The notes under the pieces are model-generated. The model had not been told where the DNA came from. It saw only the letters and a list, made by a program, of their open reading frames with translations, and made no database searches. Positions 47,345 to 59,778 of a stretch of DNA of 64,000 nt are shown piece by piece (the first letter of the stretch is position 1; each line of letters begins with the position of its first letter). Made by a program: the position numbers and the translations under genes. This stretch comes from Planococcus citri (lineage: Eukaryota; Arthropoda; Insecta; Hemiptera; Pseudococcidae), in contig NC_088677.1 in NCBI RefSeq assembly GCF_950023065.1, positions 60,351,469-60,415,468 of the forward strand, given 5' to 3'.

Positions 47345-50300
47345 TTAAGTAACAATTGTAATACATTGTTCATTTGTTTGATGCACCCTAGGAGCCAATT
47401 ATCAAGATCAATTATCATAGAATCTGTGAAAGATGCACCAGTTCCTGATCAACAATCTGAACATTTACCCTTAACATTCAATTATGCTATGTATCATTAA
47501 TCATTACCAATTAGTTTTTATTGTTTAGTGCTAAGGTTATACAGTTGTAATAACCCCCCCCCCCCTGGTAACACATCTGTGCCCCTATATTATTCAAATA
47601 AACTAGCCCCAACCACGAGACTTTGGGATTGGGAAACCGAAAAAAAGGCACATGTCAAAAACTAGCTGGTAGAGGTGCTCTGGAAGGGGCATAATTACGA
47701 CACCAGCTATTATAGGACTTCGGTCAACAAAACCCTCAAATTTACATTTATTTTTTGAGAAAAAAGCTTTAATAAATGGTTTGAAATAAGTCTACCTGTT
47801 TTTGTATTTTGAACTTTCAAAGTTTTTTTTAAACTGTGTGTTCCTTAGCTCAGCGTCTTCATCTTCCATTACCTACCTATCACGTTTAGTGAAATTGAGA
47901 TGTATTCGATTAGCATCGTTGGAAAATCCATCTAATGATTTTAGTAAGCAAACAGGGCCACCTTAAATCATGCCTCTGACAAATTGAACTCAAAAAACAA
48001 AACCTTTGCAACGATTTCGAGTTGAAAAAAACAACCCATAACTCTCCAAAAATATCCTCATACAAAAACACTCTCGCAAAGTTCTTCGCTTCGAAACGAT
48101 ATAAATACTAGTTTGTGCTTATATGAAGAAAAAGCTCACCTGTCGAATAAGTTCCCCTTTTCGATTCATTATGAAATGAATAAAAGCGAAAGGTAATTTA
48201 GCTTTGCGGCTGAGTTTGATTATACGGCGTTTAAGTTTTAGAAATGTGACGCTTTGCTCGCGTCGCCACCACGCTGCCTCGCTCCAGCGTGCAAATTATA
48301 TAGGTAGAGGTACCTACATCGATAGGTTTCGTATTGATGAGAGTTCATTGATAATGTAAAAGTTCGTTTAGTAAGTGGCGCAAATTTACGGCTGGTGTTA
48401 AAAGTGATCCGGGTTGCGGGGTGGGGCGGCAACCAGGGTGGAATTAAAACGAATACCGGGCGACGGCTGCTGTATATATAAAGTTTATATTAATCGCTTA
48501 ATCGTACCAATATCGATTATTCCGATACATTAATTTTAAAGTACGAGAAAATTTAACGTTTAACGACCACCAGCCTAGTGGTGCTAATAGACTTTTGGGT
48601 ATAAGGTGGCCGCAATTTTCCTGGTTATCTGAAACGCGACCTTTCATAATGCACAACTTCGTCAAATTTTCTCAAAATTTCGCAGATATTGTTTGCCGGA
48701 ATAAGATGCGAATCGACTTTGGAAATTTGGAAAGTGAATTTACAGGGTGTTCAGGAAGGAGTGAGAACTAAATTGAGATTTAGACATAATGATTTCTTAT
48801 CATGAGAATTTAATAAGTAGGAAATCTGTCGAAAAAAATAGAGTTGAAATGAGATGGTGATTTTAAAAATGGTCTGCAGAATAAAAAGTGAAGAAAAAAT
48901 TCAAATAAATTTTTCTTCACATTTTTTCAAGATTTTTTTTGAAATTTTCAACATTTTTTGAGAATAGTCCGATTTTAAGGCCAATTGAGGAATAATAAGA
49001 AATTTTCACCTCGTTTTTGAGTTCTGAGAACAGCGTTTGTACAACAAGCTCAATAGGAAAATGAATCAAATAGGAAAAAGAAACTTATAAATTTGAAAGA
49101 GGGGTAGGAACACTCAGTTTAGGCATCAAAAATTGAATAATCTGGCGAGGAAAATGAAAAATCATCCTTTTGAAAATACATTCACCGTATACTGATTTGA
49201 AAATTTCCTGTATAGGTATTCGAAACAATTATGAAACTAACTTAAGTAGGTCTTTCACGTCATCGTAAACCTATAGATATCTGCGACGAGTAACAAATAC
49301 CTACGCGAAACATCACCATTATTTTGCAACAATAAAAGGCGACAGCTTTTATTTTTCTTCTCACTCTAACATTGTCTTCTTTTACTTGATCGTGTTTTAC
49401 GTATGTTCGATTTTTACGCTGCGGATCCGAGACAGAGCTTTAATTTCGTGTAAATACCGACCGCGCGTATGTGTACTCGAGTTACGCTTGATTTCGCGCT
49501 AGTTAAAGTGTAATTTTCGTGTTTTATACGCTCCAATTGTGCATACGAGTAATAGAATCGACGAGATTTCGATGATGTTCTACACTACACTAAAACTTCA
49601 CGTTACCTATATCCTTTTTTGAAACGATGAGATAAAATGTTCGATGCATTTATAGAATGCGTCTTTGTTTTATATAATACTTTTGTGATATCTACCTACA
49701 TTTTTATATATTTGATACCTATACGTGAGATTACTGCTCGTACTTCGTATCATTCATCATTGACTATGGAGAATAGCATCATTATTATAACGAAATTGAA
49801 TCGTGAATTTCAAGAAAGAGCAGCTTTTGAAAAAATATATTTTTCTCGTGTACCTACTTGATCTCAAATTTTACCTGAACAAAAAGGTGCTACGATGTGA
49901 AAGATTATCCAATGAAAAAAACTCGCATTCAATAAGCCATTGGTTTTGAAGGGTTTTTCATTTTTTACCGAAGCAAGGGACCCTAAGGCAGCTTCTCAAA
50001 AAATTCAGTTGCTTAAACAAAAAATAGAAAGTCTTAGGTACCTTCCTTTTTTTTCAAGGTCCTTTGATTTGAAAAATACCAAAAATACAATGCCGAAGCA
50101 AAATAAGGTATTTTGTATGTATTAGTTTGGGTATCTTCAAAGCTAAAGAAGGTATAACTAATTTACAAAAATGTAAATAAGTGAAGCGAGAGCTACAGAT
50201 TTTTAAAATTCACAATTCTTCAGAAGTAAAACGGCATTATTTTAAATGGGAGAAGTCAATTTTTTACCCTCTTAATTTGGTCAGAGGAAAGGAAATTGGA

Positions 50301-50759
50301 ATTTAAGGAGTAAAAATCAATGGTTTTTGGTAATTTTTTGATTTTCCCAACTCACGCAACTTCTTCCCAGCTTTTCCCAAATTTACCAACTCATCCAATT
50401 TTCCTAAAAATTCCAAACTTTCTCCCAACGTTTTTCTGTCTGGGTGGGGTGAAACACCCCCCCCCCATTTGGCACGCCTCTGTGCAAAGGATTATTTTTG
50501 TAGGTAGAGAATAATTTTTTTTATGAAAAAGATGCTCTGTACACTTTCGATAACCTATCTTTGTAATTAAAGAAGATATGTTACCTATACCTTGAAAAAA
50601 AGTGTTCTTTTCTCTCATTATTTTGAAATCTTCAAACAGCACGCACGCGATTAACGATAAGCAATGAAGCGATGATAACTTTTTTTGTTGAAAATCATTG
50701 CTTCCATTGATGAAAAAAATCGAAAATATGTTTCTGATGGACCTCCTAATCATCTTTGA
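47345..50759. other. Intron sequence, no gene seen
   Basis: Mixed sequence: apparently single-copy at 48.05-48.7 and 49.25-49.9 kb, A/T-rich elsewhere, with poly-C runs at 47554-47565 and 50457-50466. ACAGGGTGTTCAGGAAGG at about 48745 looks like a transposon end, but no convincing partner was found. Confidence 0.4.
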
Positions 50760-51850
50760 AAAGATCGATCACTATCTTCATAATCGAAATCGAAAATTGA
50801 AAAATTGATTTTTATTGATCAATACCTACTCGCCAAATAAAAACAATCGAAAATTAATCGAGTCTTAGAGTTCAATTAATCGATTTTCGATCACGATGGA
50901 TTTTTGTTCAGCAGGTCCAAATCTAAGCCCACATTTGACTCTGTATTTCAAACATGATCAATAATTTAGGAAATCAAAAATCAAAAGTTTGATTCATCGA
51001 TTTCCGATCATGATTGATTTTTGTTCAGCAGATACCAAATCTATGCCTGGCTATAGGTAGGTAGGTACTATAGGTAGATACATTTGACTTTGCATTAATT
51101 CGAACATGATCAATTATTTAGGAATTAAAAATCGAAAGTGAATCAATTTTTGAGGTTCGATCATACCGAATTTCGATTATGGTAAATTTTTGATCAAGAA
51201 GACTATACAAAATTTTGAAGGCAAAAATTCATTTTTCGTTTCAAACATGCTCAGTCATATGAATCGAAAATCGAAAATAAATCGACTTATGAATCGAAAA
51301 TAAATCGATTTCTGAATCGAAAATCAAAAATAAATCGATTACTCAATCAAAAATCGAAAAAACGATTTATGAATTGAAAATCAAAAATAAATCGATTTCT
51401 GAATCGAAAATAGAAAACAAATCGATTTCTGAATCGAAAATCAAAAATAAATCAATTTCTGAATCGAAAATCAAAAATAAATCGATTTCTGAATCGAAAA
51501 TCGAAAAAAACGATTTATGGATCAAAAATCGAAAATAAATCGATTTTTAATCAATTTTTGATCATGATGGATTTTTGACCAGGAAGTTCATTTTTGGGGC
51601 TAAAATTGATTTTTCATTTCGAAAATGATCGACCATATAAATTCGAATCAAAAATCGCAAATGAATCGATTTTTGAGGTTCGATTAACCGAATTCTTATG
51701 AAGTGTGTGATCAATTTTTGATCAGAAAGTATATCTTGAAGGCGATAATATTTCTCAATTCAAAAATTATCGATCATGTGGAATCGAAAATCACAAATAA
51801 ATCGATTTTGAGGTTCGATTAATTAATCAATATATTATACCATAATCGAT
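50760..51850. repeat. ATCGATTTTTGAT repeat block with a ~30-bp minisatellite core
   Basis: A ~120-170-bp module, CGATTTTTGATCATGATGG then TTTTTGTTCAGCAG-like, recurs near 50880, 51000, 51170, 51545, 51710 and 51840. Within it, 51270-51545 is a tight minisatellite with a ~30-bp unit of the form AAATCGATTTCTG plus AATCGAAAATCAAAAAT. Confidence 0.85.
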
Positions 51851-54520
51851 TTTTGATCGAGAAGTATTGATGATCACATCTGAATAATAATCCCAAAACC
51901 TCGTTTCAATTTTTTTTTCAACGAACCCTGCCCCTCTTATCTTTAAGATAGGCAACATGTTCATCTCATGTTTTTTTATGGCATACAAAACTCGTTGAAG
52001 TATGACTTTTCCCCTGAAAAAAAGTTTTTTCGACATCGTGGGCTCAGTTTGGTTGCAGATTTTTTGAACATCCTATATTTAATATACTTCTACCTAATGC
52101 AAATAATTTTTACCGTGTTTTAAGTAAGTCCACCCTCATCATTAAATGTACTAGGTAGGTATAGGTACATACTTTTTGATTCATTTGGTCAACGAGACGA
52201 CAAGCAACCACTTCACATTCTTTCCAACAAAGCACACTGTCCCTGCCCTAACTCACCTCCACGTTTCCGATTTCTCGAGTAATTTTCTCAACAATTCGAA
52301 CATTAACCCCGACACAATGAACTAAAAACGATAAACTTTTTTGCCAACTGCTCGAGGGGTCAAGTGATGGCGAATTTCTCATCTTTAAACAACCCTATTC
52401 GTTATGTTTTTTTTTTAATCACGTTACCTAACTTATTCAAAAAGACAATAATTTTCTACATTCGAAACAGTTTGTAGAATCACGTAAAACACTCTGTACT
52501 TTTGATGCGCTGCTCACCTCGCTTCACCGTGGACGATAAAATATCTCCCTATCTGTTATTGCACTTGGAAGCATTTAAATTACAGAATGAAGTTTTGTAC
52601 GTTAACTTGTAGGTATGCTAAGGTACTTTATTCCAACTCAGAGCCGAGAGCAATTCGAGTTACAAAATTGTTACGTTTTGCTGGTCGAGCTGAGTTAAAA
52701 ATTCAATTATTATTCCGGTCAGCGTTTAAGTAGATGCTCGTTTCTGCTCGACGAAAAATTAAAATCGCTAATTAAATTTTGAAATTTCGATAACCAAATT
52801 AAGCTGGCAAGTTTAATAAAAATCAATTAATAAGTTGAACGCTGACAATGGCTATTTTCTGGTAAAGTTCACAATATTGTTTATACGAAGGGTAAGGTCC
52901 TGGAGGGGCAGAAAAGGCCTCGGCTTGTGTCTGTGCGCATTCGAGTATTTCCATTCGACAGAGATAGGAGAAAAACTTTAGCATACCGAAAACCTCAACT
53001 AAATAACTATGTAAGTATCAAGTAGGTAAACTAAATAGGTAAACTATGGTTACACAATATCACGCGATTGTATAAATGAAGAAAGTTGAGAAAAATCATC
53101 GTTCTCGAAGAGTAAAATATCAAAAAAAAAGAGCAAAGAAAAAGATTAAAAATTACGACGATAATTTTTTAATTAAGAAAAACTCGAGGCGATGTTGCTG
53201 AGAATTAATTTTTTGTATAATTCGAATAATTTTTCAATTTGTTTCTTTTTGCAAATTAAAATGCGAATTTGTCGGATAAAGATTGAGAAAACAGCGAGGA
53301 AGAACAAGAGTAACGAATGAAACGAATCCAGAAAATTATTCAATATCTAAAACAATCGGCTTCATCGTACCATCGCATTGATAAAGAGAGAAGAAAAAAT
53401 TAAACCGATGTAATCGCCAAGCAGTTTCAATTTGCATGATGATTTTTCCATCGAGATAAAAAGATAATTAAAACTCGCGGGTGTCTGTTTCAAGGCCAAC
53501 AAACAACCCAACCAACAAAGCTCCATTTTCCCCGAAGAATTCAGCGGCAAAGGAGGCCGGAGGGAGTGAAGAAGACAGGGTATCGAAGAGCGTTTAAATT
53601 CACTCAACGCTCTAGATTAAAAATCGTCTCGATGTACTGACCTCACGTAGAACATTTCGCCACCTCTTTCAAACAAAGTCTACAACAAACTTACGAAAGT
53701 ACACGTGGGTTGGTACGAAGATGGGTAAAGGTAGAGGAGAGGAGGCTAGAACACCTTGTATGTAACAGACACGAAATTACTAACTAGGAGTGTTCATTTG
53801 AAGCAAAATTTCGAAAAAGAATTGAATATGGGTAAAATTTTTACCAATGTTTCTCTACTCGACTGAAAACTTATACGTTGAGTCAATATAGAGGGAAAAA
53901 TTTCCATTAAAAGCGAGCCCTTCGCTTCACCTTCGATACCATCAAGTTGGGCGTACATACGAGAGAAAATCTCACCGAAGAAATTAGTATGAAAAACTAA
54001 TTTCATTCGACAACACCGCGTTGAATATGGTATAAATTAACCAGCTCGTCCGTTTACTTTGCTCGTGTATTCATTTATGTATCTCGTCCGCTATAGTACA
54101 TAGTAGTTCATCCTCAGAATGATAGAAAATCTCTTTGAAAAAAAAAGTAGCAACCCACCATAGTGTGTCGCGAAACAAATCCTAATAAAAATAAATCGCT
54201 AAAAAAGAAAACACGGAGCAACTGTTAATTATTTACTTTAATTGAAATCGGCTTAACGATGCCGCAAAAATGTTAGCTTAATTGCCGGACCGCCGAAAAA
54301 CTCCCTTAAACTAAATACCGCCATCATTTAGAGTCGACGAGTCGACCGGGGCAAAAATGTTAAAATGGAAATAGGTCGTCCTTTTGCTAAATATATATAA
54401 TTTGCTAAACTACCCACGCTCTTGCTGCACCAGCGACCAGTACTTCATTATTCGCCCAGGGTAAGTGCGTATATATTTTAAAGGCAGAAGCAGCTCATTC
54501 AGTATGTGAGTTGAAATATT
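51851..54520. other. Intron sequence, apparently single-copy, no gene seen
   Basis: From about 52.1 to 54.5 kb the sequence is higher in complexity than its surroundings. No splice-bounded exon with a recognisable protein motif was seen on either strand, including a search for the missing first half of Ig1. Confidence 0.4.
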
Positions 54521-54889
54521 TTACAAAAATGTTGATTTTTTTTCGTATGGGTGAATAAAAGTGAGGAAGTGAGGAAGAAAGGAAAATTAAGTCAAAAATG
54601 CTACAATGTATAATGGAAATTACAAGTGATTACTTTTAAAAGATATGAAAAAAATCAAAGGTTGCTAAAGTTTCCTGAACAGTTTGAAATCATCACAAAC
54701 CAAATTTCAGTTCTTTCGCGCTGTGAGTGATAAATTTTTCATTTTACTTACCTCAAAAATAATCACTGGAGAAAAGTTTGGATTTGAACTGGCATAAAAA
54801 GATTCAGAAAATATGTATCTACTTATGCGACCAAATCGATCGAAAGGCCAAATGGATCACAGAGATGGTAGGTAAAACCTAGTTTATGG

Positions 54890-55150
54890 ATGCTGAATTT
54901 CATTGGCACCCTCCTTACAGCGTTTTTTTGAAAACTTGAAAATTCAAAAATCCATAGAGGCTCAAAAACGGTTTTAAACCATTACCATTCAACTCAGGAA
55001 GTCGAAAATAGGGTACAAACCAAATTTCGGCTTTCTAGGTCAATTTAGTAAAATTTTGATTTTTTTTTCATTTTTGACCTGAATTTTTGTTTTTAAAAAT
55101 TCTCCAAAAATCGAAAAATGAATTTCACCATGAGAAATTTTGACTAATGG
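54890..55150. repeat. Fragment of the dispersed GGCTCCA family
   Basis: It shares CAAATTTCGGCTTTCTAGG, CAATTTAGTAAAATTTTGAT and related blocks with 62.8-64.0 kb and 43.9-44.1 kb. Boundaries are approximate. Confidence 0.5.
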
Positions 55151-56482
55151 TGTACTTTGGAGTCTCTATTGATTATCGCCTTCGCTTCAGAAATTTTTGA
55201 TTCAATTTTCTGCTTATTTAACTATACTCCAAGGAGATTTTTTTGAAGCTAAAACGTAGGATAACAAATAATGAGGTTGGGAATTAGTTCCTCACTTCTC
55301 CACTTCCTTATCAAAAAAATCAAATTGATTCATATTATTATGATTTTTGAAACTCGTGAACTTTATTTTATGTGATCTAAAAATACAATGAAGGGCTCAT
55401 AGCTAGGTATATCTATTCAATTTTTTTTCAAAAAAAAAGAACAACTTTAACAACCATAAAATATCCAAAAAGTAACCAAACAAATGACACAGCATGAAAA
55501 AAAAAACATATGTCGAAAAAAATGACCAAAAAAACTGAACATTTCAAATTGAAAAATTTGAACTACCTAAATTTGCAACTTTTTGGTAATTTTTGGCAAC
55601 AAAATGTTTTTTTTTGCAATTTCTGAAAAAAAAACGATTTTTTGGACAAATTAAAGATTTTGACAACTTCATTAAAAGGAAAGGCCTTTTTTGGCAATTT
55701 CATGCAAAAACATGATATTTTGGACATTTTTTTAAAAAAAGGAAAACTTTTTTGGAATTTTTGGAAGAACAATTTTGAGAAAAATGTGCGACTTCTGTAT
55801 TTTTAAAAAAGCGCCAATTTTTAAAAGTTTTTGGAAAAAAACAAGACTTTGACAATTTTTTGCGATTGCTATAAAAATATGATGCATTTTCAAAATTTTT
55901 GTCGAGAAAGCGAGACTTTTGGGTTGGCTATAGGTGGATAAGTATGGCGAATTTGCCCCCGAGAGCTTCTGGGTTGATATTTGCATGGAAGGTGGGTACC
56001 CTTGAGCACCTTCCGTCACGAAAGTTTCAGACCCCCAGACCCCCTCTCATATGAATCAAACACCCCGAACACGAATATGAAGTCAACTTTTATGCTATCC
56101 TCATCCACACTGTAAAGGTATATCGTGATTCTAACTCGCCGTCCAAGACAGGACAAGTTAGAATGTGGATCAACTTTCCCACCCTTCCTAGCCAAGGCTT
56201 AGCAAGGTACCTTTAACTCGAATATTATCAAGAAAGAACAATTAATACAATTCCATTGTTTATTGGATTAATCGAAGATGAATACAAGATAATATTTCTA
56301 TATCGTATTACGACACGTTACGCCTATGTACAAAGATAAATCGTTGCACTTCTGCATGAGATGCGACCAAGACCATGATAAATTTAATAGTGAGGCCACA
56401 GACTTCCGTCTCGTTCGTCCTGCACTCTGTCCGAACTAGTCCGTCCAGAGTGCGCTGCTACGCAGTGCAGCCTCGACTACAG

Positions 56483-57981
56483 CCCGTGTAGAAAAAACGA
56501 GATATTTACTACAAGTTTACCACAAAGTAAGTGGTATATCACTGATTTACTCTTGATATACCATCAAATTGTGGTATACCACTAGTAAATGTAAAAAGTA
56601 AAATTTACTAACTGGTATATAATTTCCTGAAAATGTAAATGCAAAAGTTTACTACTGGTTTACCATTTAGTAAATTTAACTACATGGTAAACCAATGGTA
56701 AATGAAAGATGTAAAATTTACCACATGTTTACTATCTTTTAAAAAAGTTTTACCATCTAAAAAATAAAATCATGTTGTATACCTACCACTGGTAAATGTG
56801 AAGAGGTAAATTTTACTATTGTTCATACCAAGCAAATCATTGTTTGCTTTGCTAAAGGATGGAGTTATTCATGTCTAAACTTTCAGTCGTCTAGCAAAGG
56901 GGGTGAAGGGGCTCATGCCCCCCTTGCGAGTGAAAATTTGAATGAAAACATGCAAAAATGGATGTTTTTTTGTTATTCTGTCCCATTTTTTCTATAAATT
57001 TTCGCTTTTCGTTCGCTCCAGCAGTAATTTTGCCTTCATTGTCATATAATCACGTCAAGTTTCCTGAAAATTACCCCTCATTTCGATTTTTCATGCCTAA
57101 AAATCTGGGTTTTTGCCCCCTCCTTGAGAAAATCTTACGCAAATCAGCGAACTTTATAGGTTATTCACAATTTTTCTGAGCTTTTTTCATCAACTTTCAA
57201 GTTCTTTAAGCACATAACCTTCTAAATTTCAGTTCTAGATCAATAATGTCATCCATTCAGAAAAAAACATATTTCTTTGGGACTGCTTAGGTATAAAATC
57301 AAATATCTTTCATGAACAAATTTTTTATCAAGGTTTCCAGGTGTTTTTCAGATTTTTAGATGGTATTTTTTCAACATTTCAAGGATACACACTAGATTTA
57401 TGTCTTCCTACCCCATAAACTACCCATTTTCAGTGAAAAAATGTGCACCTCATCACCTATATCCTCATAGAAAAATATACTAAACAAAGTGTACAATCTG
57501 GTATCATCTGTAAAATATCACCCCATAAAATAGTTTTGCAAAAAATGAAAGAAAATAAATAAAAACAAAATCATCATATCTCCAAATTTTGACTAAGTCC
57601 AAATTTCATAAACTAATAAACCCAAATAACACCGATACCATCACCGAACGCAGTAGCCCAGTTGTCAGAGCAGAGCGGAAATGAGTGGTGAAGTAGAGGT
57701 AGTAGGTTCGATCCCCACCCAGGGCACAAATTTTTTTATTTTGAAAAATTTTTTAGGTAGCATTTTAACATCAACCCTTGCTATTCTGTACACACAATGT
57801 GCATTTCAAGCCTTTTAAAACAATACAAAGGGCTAGACTTGCATTTCTGAACCAGTTGTAATTTGCATGGTATACCAGTGGTTTACGTGTTTCAATTGAT
57901 GACTTGTATACGACATGGTATTCAACATAGTATATCCACCTAGTTAACTGTGTGGTATATGTCTGGTTTTTTCTACAAGGG
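56483..57981. mobile_element. 1.5 kb TIR element inside the solo LTR
   Basis: The left end reads CCCGTGTAGAAAAAACGAGA and the right end, reverse-complemented, CCCTTGTAGAAAAAACCAGA. Subterminal regions are dense in GGTAAACCA, GTGGTATA and AGTAAATTTAC motifs. No transposase frame is visible. A 2-bp AG on each side is a possible but weak target duplication. Confidence 0.78.
57641..57745 (+). mobile_element. Short tRNA-like SINE or tRNA pseudogene
   Basis: TAGCCCAGTTG at 57654-57664 fits the pol III A box and GGTTCGATCCC at 57705-57715 fits the B box, followed shortly by a T-run that could end pol III transcription. It differs from the two longer SINEs in this window and lacks their 3' body. It lies inside the TIR element 56483-57981. 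I could not fold a full cloverleaf with confidence. Confidence 0.65.
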
Positions 57982-58069
57982 AGGGCATAAAGTTCCCTGC
58001 TATGGCGAGTACTTTGGGTCCTCGAATACCCTCTACAACACCCCTCAGGTGCCTCTGCCCCCAACTAAA

Positions 58070-58560
58070 TTTTTACTATACTGAAAGTTGAGCTATTCTC
58101 ATAATATTAGTGTCGTTTCCATATGAATCAAACCCTCCGAACACGAATATCAAAACTTTTAAAATAGTATAAACTGAAGTGGGGGCAGAGGCACTGGAGG
58201 GGTGTGGATGAAAGTAGAGCTAAATTGGACGTCTTATCGTGTTCGGGGTGTTTGATTCATATGAAAACGACACTAATATTATGAAAATAGCTCAACTTTC
58301 AGTATAGTAAAAATTTAGTTGGGGGCAGAGGCACCTGAGGGGTGTGGATGAGGATAGCATAAAATTTGACTTCATATTCGTGTTCGGGGTGTTTGATTCA
58401 TATGAGAACGACACCAATATTATTATATAGCTTAATTTTTAGTATAATAGTAAAAATTGAGGTGGTGCAGAGGCACTGGAGGGGTGTGGTTGAGGGTAGC
58501 ATTAAATTGGACGTCATATTCGTGTTCGGGGGGTTCGATTCATATGGAAACGACACCTCG
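58070..58560. repeat. ~140-bp tandem modules with GTGTTCGGGGTGTTTG
   Basis: Three direct copies spaced about 140 and 143 bp, each with GGGGCAGAGGCAC, GGGGTGTGGATGA, GTGTTCGGGGTGTTTG and ATTCATATG. Partial inverted copies lie at 58038-58150 and 56045-56110. Confidence 0.85.
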
Positions 58561-59131
58561 TTTACCAAAAACAGTCATTTACACCAGAATTCATTTTTAC
58601 CCCCTCTGTTAGTTTTTTCAATTTTTGACCACGACCCACCAAAAATTTTTTTTTGAAAAAAATTTATGTTTTTTGGAGGTCGAAAACACATTTAAAAATC
58701 CTATTCCCATTTTTGTGCAGAATCATGATCATTGCTAAATCGGGCGAACAAAGCTAAAAAACGTCATTTTGGGGAGCAAATATGGGGGGAGGGGGGGGGT
58801 TGAAAATTTTTGTGGGAATACCTCCTATAGATGTTTACAACATACCAAAAAATTGAAAAAATCGGTTCACATGGGGCTGAGAAAAAAATTTATATTGAAA
58901 TTTCATAAAAGGGGGGGTTTCTCAAAAACGGGGGGGTCTGTGGGTCTGAAACTTTCGTGACGGAAGGTGCTCAAGGGTACCCACCTTCCATGCAAATATC
59001 AACCCAGAAGCTCTCGGGGGCAAATTCGCCATACTTATCCACCTATAGCCTTTCTGGCAAAAGCGATATTTTTGTGTAGGTAATTTAAGGGAGAAAATTT
59101 GAGAATTTTTGGAATTTTCTGTGAAAAAGCG

Positions 59132-59778
59132 ACAATTGAATCGGTCAGTATGGAAACATAACAAGTCACATTTTTGAAAAAAAATTTTTTTGCGGAAATG
59201 GGGGTTTCAAAGTATGGCGGATCGACTGGTGATGTCAGATTTCCGCAAAACTGCCGGGAAAGTGGTATTTGGGCGCAGAAAAAGGGCGGATCTGCATTTA
59301 TGACTTTTTTGTAAAATTTTTTAAATTCCTTGAAAAATAACTAACATTTTTGAGAAGACCATTTTTTGAAATTTAAGTTAATCTCTGAACTGAAAAATGA
59401 TGAAAAAATTAACAACTTCGGCAAAAAGTCTTAGAACTCAAGGGGTTTTTGGTCAATTTAAACGAGATAGCAGTCTAAATGATGTACTTAGATGTAGAAT
59501 CAAGCCCCATTCGTGCCCGAGAAATTTCGAAAGAAATTTTGTCAATTCAGTGCAGAAAGGGTCTAAAAGTCCCATTTGTTTAGGCAGCAACAGCACTGGC
59601 GCACGTGAATATTTTTTTTTGGAAACTGCGCTAAAAGTTGTGTCTTGGGGTCCTCTTTCAATGACTTTAAGCATGTTTACTGAAATTTTTTGATTTTTGA
59701 ATGAATCAGTTTTTTGTTATTCCTGAAAAACGCAAAAATGGACTTATATGCCCTTTCCATACTGACCGATTCAATTGT
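59132..59778. mobile_element. 647-bp TIR element
   Basis: A perfect 25-bp inverted repeat at 59132-59156 and 59754-59778 (ACAATTGAATCGGTCAGTAT in the left arm) continues imperfectly inwards for about 30 more bases. Open frames inside have no recognisable domain. Target duplication is not clear, so the true ends may lie a few bases further out. Confidence 0.75.

Larger units (their letters stand above)
56111..58037. mobile_element. Solo LTR with ACAC target duplication, itself interrupted
   Basis: The insertion starts TGTAAAGG and ends CTCTACA, giving canonical TG...CA ends with TGTA/TACA inversion. ACAC flanks both sides (56107-56110 and 58038-58041). The homologous module at 58321-58407 keeps the uninterrupted sequence CATCCACACCCCTCAGG, so a 4-bp duplication is directly seen. 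Removing the inner element at 56483-57981 leaves about 428 bp, a normal solo-LTR length. No internal retroelement genes are present, so superfamily is unknown; 4-bp duplications are common in Gypsy-type elements. Confidence 0.85.
55926..59050. mobile_element. Large foldback element, outermost layer of a four-layer nest
   Basis: The outer arms 55926-56043 and about 58930-59050 are inverted copies, nearly identical over about 120 bases, beginning GGCTATAGGTGGATAAG. Inside the right half are three direct ~140-bp modules (landmark GGGGCAGAGGCAC at about 58181, 58321 and 58464); the left half holds inverted copies of the same module. An LTR insertion splits one module at 56110/58038. No coding frame is supported. 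Confidence 0.82.

Noticed and set aside
48743..52080. Possible TIR pair from ACAGGGTGTTCAGGAAGG near 48745 and GAACATCCTATATT near 52060
   Set aside because: The inverted match is too weak and interrupted to support an element.
53362..53607. 81-codon minus-strand frame as a possible upstream signal-peptide exon of the IgSF gene
   Set aside because: It lacks a clear signal peptide at its start, an Ig motif and a phase-1 donor.
58366..58656. 96-codon plus-strand frame in the 140-bp modules
   Set aside because: It is an internally repetitive translation of the foldback modules and has no domain.
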